64,000 bases of DNA, from NCBI GenBank assembly GCA_963691775.1, contig OY829369.1, forward strand, positions 4,402,001-4,466,000. Direction: 5' to 3'. The notes beneath the pieces are model-generated. The model was given only the letters and a program-made list of their open reading frames with translations, did not search any database and was not told the DNA's origin. The first letter of the stretch is position 1. Every line of letters begins with the position of its first letter. Source of the stretch: JAZBPO01 sp963691775 (GTDB lineage Bacteria > Pseudomonadota > Gammaproteobacteria > Pseudomonadales > Azotimanducaceae). The position numbers were made by a program, and so were the translations under genes. This document shows positions 59,765 to 64,000 of the stretch, in pieces.

Positions 59765-60159
59765 GTGCGGAGCCGGAAGGCGAGGTCCTCTTGCGGACGA
59801 TCGCCATGCCAGCGGATACGAATTCCAACGGCGACATCTTCGGTGGCTGGATCATGGCGCAGATGGACAGCGCTGGCGGCATGCTCGCGAAGGAGATCGC
59901 CGGCGGCCGGGTCGCGACGGTGGCCGCGGATGCCTTCAAGTTCATCCGCCCCGTGAGCGTCGGCGACACGGTGTCCTGCTACGGGCGCGTGGAGCGGTAC
60001 GGCAACACCTCTCTTTGCATTGCCCTCGAGGTCTGGGTGTGACGACCCGTGCATTCGAGCAAGGGCGACGAGCGCCACTTCCTCGTGACGCGGGCCGAGT
60101 TCACCTATGTCGCCATCGACGAGCAGGGCGCGAAGCGCGTCTACGAGAAGCCGGCCTGA
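59761..60159 (+). pseudogene. YciA-type acyl-CoA thioesterase with an in-frame TGA
   Basis: Residues 1-93 (stop TGA at 60040-60042) cover the hotdog-fold thioesterase core: TIAMPADTNSNGDIFGGWIMAQMDSAGG with catalytic Asp, VATVAADAFKFIRPVSVGDTVSCYGRV, and LCIALEVWV. The same frame then continues without shift to TGA at 60157-60159 with HFLVTRAEFTYVAIDEQG, the standard C-terminal strand of the family. A read-through would give a normal-length (about 132-residue) protein. So a single nonsense change (for example CGA or TGG to TGA) has split it, or the base is a sequencing error. Confidence 0.8.
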
Positions 60160-60177
60160 ACGAGGCCCGAAAACGAA

Positions 60178-60199
60178 AACGGCGCCTTTCGGCGCCGTT
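60178..60199. terminator. Hairpin between convergent genes
   Basis: A perfect 9-bp stem (AACGGCGCC / GGCGCCGTT) with a TTTC loop. The bases before it read GAAAACGAAA, which on the minus strand gives a T-rich tail, so it can terminate the transcript coming from the 60446/nrdB side; on the plus strand only TCTCATCTCT follows. Probably bidirectional. Confidence 0.7.
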
Positions 60200-60212
60200 C
60201 TCATCTCTCTGA

Positions 60213-60446
60213 TCAGTGCATGGGTGGCTCTGGATCTTCGGGCCACTCGTCCAGCACCGGGCTCGGTCCGATGCTCTTGCCCTGGAGATGATCCGCGAGC
60301 TGTTCGCGGAGGCTCGCCAGGACGTGGCTCATCGCGTCGATCGTCTGCTCGACTTCGTCGAGTGCTTCGAGCAGGGATTCCTCTTCGGCGGTCAGTCCTC
60401 CAGTGGTCTCGGGTGCGAGTTCACCATCCAGCTTGGTCTGCGACAC
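60213..60446 (-). CDS. Small acidic helical protein downstream of nrdB
   Basis: A 77-residue protein from GTG 60446 with GGGAG upstream. The middle (TAEEESLLEALDEVEQTIDAMSHVLASLREQLADHL) is a strong amphipathic helix or short coiled coil; the ends are Pro/acidic. No known family recognised. It lies 122 bp after the nrdB stop on the same strand, just ahead of a terminator, so it is the likely last gene of the nrdAB transcript. A role in RNR is possible but unproved. Confidence 0.6.
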   Translation of the reverse strand: MSQTKLDGELAPETTGGLTAEEESLLEALDEVEQTIDAMSHVLASLREQLADHLQGKSIGPSPVLDEWPEDPEPPMH

Positions 60447-60568
60447 GGTCGGCTCCCTTGCGTACGGGCTACGCCCCCTCTGGCGATACGGATGTTCGCC
60501 TCGGGGCGTTCGATCTGATCGCACGGCGGCGCCCGGACGGCCATGCATTGGTGCCTAGGTCAGCGGGG

Positions 60569-61882
60569 TCAGTCCCAGCTCAACGCGCCTCCCACCTGGT
60601 ACTCGGTGACGCGCGTCTCGAAGAAGTTCTTCTCCTTCTTCAGGTCCATGATTTCGCTCATCCAGGGGAACGGGTTGTTCGCGCCCGGGAACTGTTCCGG
60701 CAGGCCGATCTGAGCGAGGCGGCGATTGGCGATGAACTGGAGGTACTCCTCCATCATCGCTGCGTTCATGCCGAGAACGCCGCGGGGCATGGTGTCGCGG
60801 GCGTATTCGATCTCGAGCTGCGTGCCCTCGAGGATCATCTGCATCGCCGTACGCTGCATGTCCTCGTCCCAGAGATCCGGATTCTCGATCTTGATCTGGT
60901 TGATCACATCGATGCCGAAGTTCACGTGCATGGACTCGTCGCGGAGGATGTACTGGAATTGCTCTGCGGTGCCGGTCATCTTGTTGCGGCGACCCATGGA
61001 CAAAATCTGCGTGAAACCGCAGTAGAAGAAGATGCCCTCGAGCACGCAGTAGAACGCGATCAGGTTGCGCAGGAGTTCCTTGTCGGACTCGGTCGTGCCG
61101 GTCGCGAAGGTCGGATCGGAGATCCCCTGCGTGAACTTCAGACCCCAGCTCGCCTTGCGGGCGACGCAGGGAATCTCGTGATACATGTTGAAGATCTCGC
61201 CCTCGTCCATGCCCAGCGACTCGATGCAGTACTGGTAGGCGTGGGTGTGGATCGCTTCCTCGAAGGCCTGGCGCAGCAGGTACTGGCGGCACTCCGGGTT
61301 CGTGATGAGGCGATAGATCGCCAGCACGAGGTTGTTGGCGACGAGCGAATCGGCGGTCGAAAAGAAGCCGAGTGAACGCTTGACGATGACCCGCTCGTCC
61401 GCGGTCAGTCCGTCCTCGGACTTCCACAGAGCGATGTCCGCGTTCATGTTCACTTCCTGCGGCATCCAGTGGTTGGCGCAGCCGTCGATGTACTTCTGCC
61501 AGGCCCAGTCGTACTTGAAGGGCACAAGCTGGTTGAGGTCGGCGCGCGCATTGATCATGCGCTTCTTGTCGACCGTCACGCGCTCGTAGGCCTCGCCGGT
61601 CTTGTCCGTGCCGTCGTCGAGAGCCGCAAGCGCAGCGCGCGCGGCTTCCATCGAATCGGCGGGTACCTCTGCCACCGCTGGCTGAGGCGCGGCCGGCTGA
61701 GGCGTGGCCGGCAGTGGCCTGATCGTCTCCGCCACTGCAGGTGTGGCTACCGTCGTGGCCGGTTCTTGTACGGCCGGTTCTTGTACGGCCGGTTGCGGTA
61801 CGGCCGGCTGCGGCGCTGCTTCACGCATCGGTGCCGGCGGCGGTGCCGCCACATCCTCGTTGTAATCGTCCCAGCTCAGCAC
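60569..61882 (-). CDS. nrdB: Ribonucleotide reductase class Ia, beta subunit
   Basis: A 437-residue diiron-tyrosyl radical subunit. The helix FEEAIHTHAYQYC gives the E-xx-H ligands and radical Tyr (E. coli Glu115, His118, Tyr122), FYCVLEGIFFYCGF gives Glu204, and RDESMHVNFG gives Glu238/His241. The C-terminus is GGALSWD, the peptide that docks on NrdA. Residues 10-75 form an unusual Pro/Ala/Gln/Glu linker encoded by 15-bp tandem repeats (61682-61711 and 61757-61816), making this about 60 residues longer than E. coli NrdB. Works with NrdA encoded upstream on the same strand. Confidence 0.96.
   Translation of the reverse strand: MLSWDDYNEDVAAPPPAPMREAAPQPAVPQPAVQEPAVQEPATTVATPAVAETIRPLPATPQPAAPQPAVAEVPADSMEAARAALAALDDGTDKTGEAYERVTVDKKRMINARADLNQLVPFKYDWAWQKYIDGCANHWMPQEVNMNADIALWKSEDGLTADERVIVKRSLGFFSTADSLVANNLVLAIYRLITNPECRQYLLRQAFEEAIHTHAYQYCIESLGMDEGEIFNMYHEIPCVARKASWGLKFTQGISDPTFATGTTESDKELLRNLIAFYCVLEGIFFYCGFTQILSMGRRNKMTGTAEQFQYILRDESMHVNFGIDVINQIKIENPDLWDEDMQRTAMQMILEGTQLEIEYARDTMPRGVLGMNAAMMEEYLQFIANRRLAQIGLPEQFPGANNPFPWMSEIMDLKKEKNFFETRVTEYQVGGALSWD
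61757..61816 (-). repeat. Four 15-bp tandem repeats inside nrdB
   Basis: Plus-strand units GGCCGGTTCTTGTAC occur twice exactly (61757-61771, 61772-61786), then GGCCGGTTGCGGTAC (61787-61801) and GGCCGGCTGCGGCGC (61802-61816). A related pair, CTGAGGCGCGGCCGG and CTGAGGCGTGGCCGG, lies at 61682-61711. On the coding strand they specify 5-residue units such as AVQEP and AVPQP. Length is a multiple of three, so unit changes keep the frame. Confidence 0.85.
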
Positions 61883-61940
61883 GGTGCTGATCTCCTGTAG
61901 ATGGTCTTCATGAGCCCGTTGCCATGCCCGTTCTGCTGCC

Positions 61941-64000
61941 TCATTGGCAGGCTTCGCAATCCGGATCGTCGAGTGAGCAGGCGGCCGGTACTGGCGCGGC
62001 CTCGCTGTCTTCGATTGCCGGCGGCGCCGCCACTACGGGCTCATTGGCCGGCGCTGCAGCGCTGGCCACCGCATTCAGCTTGCCTTGCGTGACGGTCGAC
62101 TTCTCGGTGCTCGTCGCAGACAGCGCGCGCAGGTAATAGGTCGTCTTCAGGCCCGAAAGCCACGCCATCTTGTAGGTGATGTCCAGCTTCTTGCCTGACG
62201 CACCCGCTATGTAAAGGTTCAGGGACTGAGCCTGGTCGAGCCACTTCTGGCGGCGTGAGGCGGCCTCGACGATCCACCGCGGCTCGACCTCGAATGCCGT
62301 TGCATAGAGTGCCTTCAGGTCCTCCGGGATGCGGTCGATCTCCTGAACGCTACCGTCGAAGTACTTGAGGTCGTTGACCATGACCTTGTCCCAGAGCCCC
62401 CGCGCCTTGAGGTCGTGCACGAGATAGGGGTTCACCACAGTGAACTCGCCCGACAGGTTCGATTTCACATAAAGGTTCTGATAAGTCGGTTCGATCGACT
62501 GCGAGACGCCCGTGATGTTCGCGATGGTCGCCGTCGGCGCGATGGCCATGACGTTCGAGTTGCGCATGCCTTGAGTCTTCACGACCTTGCGAAGGCCGTC
62601 CCAGTCGAGCGTGGAGGACTCGTCCATGCGCAGATAATCAGCGCCTCGCTGTTCGCGGAGGATCTGGATCGAGTCGATCGGCATGATGCCTTGGCTCCAA
62701 AGAGAGCCCTCGTAGGAGCCGTAGCGGCCACGTTCGACCGCAAGGCGGCTGGAGGCCTGGATTGCGTAGTAGCTGATCGCTTCCATTGACCGGTCTGCAA
62801 AGTCGACGGCCTCAGCGCTGCCGTAGGCGATGCGCTGCTCGTAGAGCGCGTCCTGAAAGCCCATGAGACCGAGGCCGACCGGTCGGTGCTTCAGGTTCGA
62901 ATTCTTTGCCGTATCGACCGAGTAGTAGTTGATGTCGATAACGTTATCGAGCATCCGGACGGCCGTCGTGATGGTGCGCTCGAGTTTTTCCAGGTCGAGG
63001 CCGCTCTTGCCCGTATGGCGGGCGAGGTTTACGGAGCCGAGATTGCATACGGCAATCTCGTCACGCGCCGAGGTGTTCAGCGTGATTTCCGTGCACAGGT
63101 TCGAGCTGTGGATCACGCCGATGTGCTGCTGCGGAGAGCGCAGATTGCAGCTGTCCTTGAAGGTGATCCAGGGATGACCTGTTTCGAACAGCATTGACAG
63201 CATCTTGCGCCAGAGATCAGCGGCCTTGACGCGCTTGAATAGCGCCATCGTGCCCGTCTCTGTCATCCGCTCGTAAGCCGTGTACTTCTCCTCGAAGGCC
63301 GCTCCGGTCAGGTCATGCAGGTCCGGCGTGTCGGCCGGCGAGAAGAGCGTCCAGTCGGCGTCATCCATCACGCGCTTCATGAACAGGTCGGGCACCCAAT
63401 TGGCCGTGTTCATGTCGTGCGTGCGGCGGCGGTCATCACCGGTGTTCTTGCGCAGCTCGAGAAATTCCTCGATGTCGAGGTGCCAGGTCTCGAGGTAGGC
63501 ACAGACCGCGCCTTTGCGCTTGCCGCCCTGATTCACCGCCACGGCTGTGTCGTTAACGACCTTGAGAAAGGGTACGACGCCCTGCGACTTCCCGTTCGTA
63601 CCCTTGATGTAGGAGCCGAGGGCGCGGACTGGCGTCCAATCGTTGCCGAGTCCGCCGGCGAACTTCGACAACATGGCATTGTCATGGATCGCGCCGTAGA
63701 TGCCGTCGAGGTCGTCTGGAACCGTCGTCAGGTAGCAAGAGGAAAGCTGCGGACGGAGCGTGCCTGCGTTGAACAGGGTCGGGGTGGAGCTCATGTAGTC
63801 GAAGCTGGAAAGCAGCTCGTAGAACTCGATTGCTCGAGCCTCGCGGTCGTCCTCGTCGATGGCGAGGCCCATGGCCACCCGCATGAAGAAGCACTGCGGC
63901 AGCTCCAGGCGAACGTCATTCGAATGGAGGAAATAGCGGTCGTAGAGCGTCTGCAGGCCGAGATAGGTGAATTGCAGATCGCACTCCGGGCGCAGGGCGG
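61941..64000 (-). CDS. nrdA: Ribonucleotide reductase class Ia, alpha subunit (5' part outside the window)
   Basis: The visible 686 residues (coding continues past base 64000) are the catalytic barrel and C-terminus. LFNAGTLRPQLSSCYLTTVPDDLDGIYGAIHDNAMLSKFAGGLGNDWTPVR holds the first redox Cys; HSSNLCTEITLN holds the catalytic Cys and Glu region; IAPTATIANITGVSQSIEPTYQNLYVKSNLSGEF follows. The tail ends with CSLDDPDCEACQ, the CxxC that re-reduces the active site. A linker rich in Ala/Pro (VASAAAPANEPVVAAPPAIED) precedes it, an echo of the NrdB linker. nrdB lies 58 bp downstream. Makes deoxyribonucleotides from ribonucleoside diphosphates. Confidence 0.95.
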   Translation of the reverse strand, partial: ALRPECDLQFTYLGLQTLYDRYFLHSNDVRLELPQCFFMRVAMGLAIDEDDREARAIEFYELLSSFDYMSSTPTLFNAGTLRPQLSSCYLTTVPDDLDGIYGAIHDNAMLSKFAGGLGNDWTPVRALGSYIKGTNGKSQGVVPFLKVVNDTAVAVNQGGKRKGAVCAYLETWHLDIEEFLELRKNTGDDRRRTHDMNTANWVPDLFMKRVMDDADWTLFSPADTPDLHDLTGAAFEEKYTAYERMTETGTMALFKRVKAADLWRKMLSMLFETGHPWITFKDSCNLRSPQQHIGVIHSSNLCTEITLNTSARDEIAVCNLGSVNLARHTGKSGLDLEKLERTITTAVRMLDNVIDINYYSVDTAKNSNLKHRPVGLGLMGFQDALYEQRIAYGSAEAVDFADRSMEAISYYAIQASSRLAVERGRYGSYEGSLWSQGIMPIDSIQILREQRGADYLRMDESSTLDWDGLRKVVKTQGMRNSNVMAIAPTATIANITGVSQSIEPTYQNLYVKSNLSGEFTVVNPYLVHDLKARGLWDKVMVNDLKYFDGSVQEIDRIPEDLKALYATAFEVEPRWIVEAASRRQKWLDQAQSLNLYIAGASGKKLDITYKMAWLSGLKTTYYLRALSATSTEKSTVTQGKLNAVASAAAPANEPVVAAPPAIEDSEAAPVPAACSLDDPDCEACQ

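Overview
The window looks like chromosomal DNA from a GC-rich, aerobic, heterotrophic gammaproteobacterium. The gammaproteobacterial reading rests on a YqcC-family protein, a PhoP/PhoQ-type pair, a long DUF349 protein next to a CPXCG protein, a PA0069-type radical SAM gene behind a canonical LexA box, and class Ia nrdAB with a Pseudomonas-like NrdB. The species cannot be named from this alone. Many genes act on acyl-CoAs, amides, esters and epoxides, which suggests an oligotrophic or marine/soil degrader. No tRNA, rRNA, CRISPR array or intact insertion sequence was found.

Layout: 0-9 kb holds a lipase-like protein, a frameshifted secreted CotH-like protein, a periplasmic PQQ dehydrogenase with its own cytochrome c, a GMC oxidoreductase, a BCCT transporter and a PhyH-type dioxygenase. 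9.1-10.4 kb is a three-gene ECF sigma operon with a probable autoregulated promoter. 10.6-21 kb has TerB, an Old Yellow Enzyme, a lipoprotein sugar-dehydrogenase-like protein, a DinG helicase, an eIF2B-like protein, an M16 peptidase, YqcC and a glycerate-kinase-like P-loop kinase. 21.1-26.7 kb is a PepSY protein plus a two-component system, then CPXCG and DUF349 proteins. 26.8-31.9 kb is acyl-CoA metabolism (a crotonase, two paired acyl-CoA dehydrogenases, a hydrolase and a GNAT protein). 31.9-39.4 kb holds the SOS-linked radical SAM gene, a hydrolase, an HDAC-fold deacetylase, thrS and a dihydroorotase.

39.4-47.6 kb is a degraded accessory region. It contains palindromic intergenic DNA, a double GNAT gene, a TauD fragment, an AT-richer crotonase, an IS3 OrfA remnant, an array of about 15-bp iterated repeats, a dead REP-associated (RAYT) transposase and a frameshifted retropepsin-like locus. 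A normal-looking bPH2 membrane pair sits inside it. 47.6-49.8 kb is a FadB/FadJ-type fusion enzyme.

50.2-58.5 kb is a co-directional catabolic cluster: two small unknown proteins, a D-aminoacylase-like amidohydrolase, an epoxide hydrolase, an FAD oxidoreductase, a beta-lactamase-fold hydrolase, a crotonase and an amidase. 58.5-60.2 kb is a divergent GST / HxlR-thioesterase pair, in which the thioesterase carries an in-frame TGA. The window ends in nrdB, with a repeat-coded linker, and nrdA, which is cut by the window edge.
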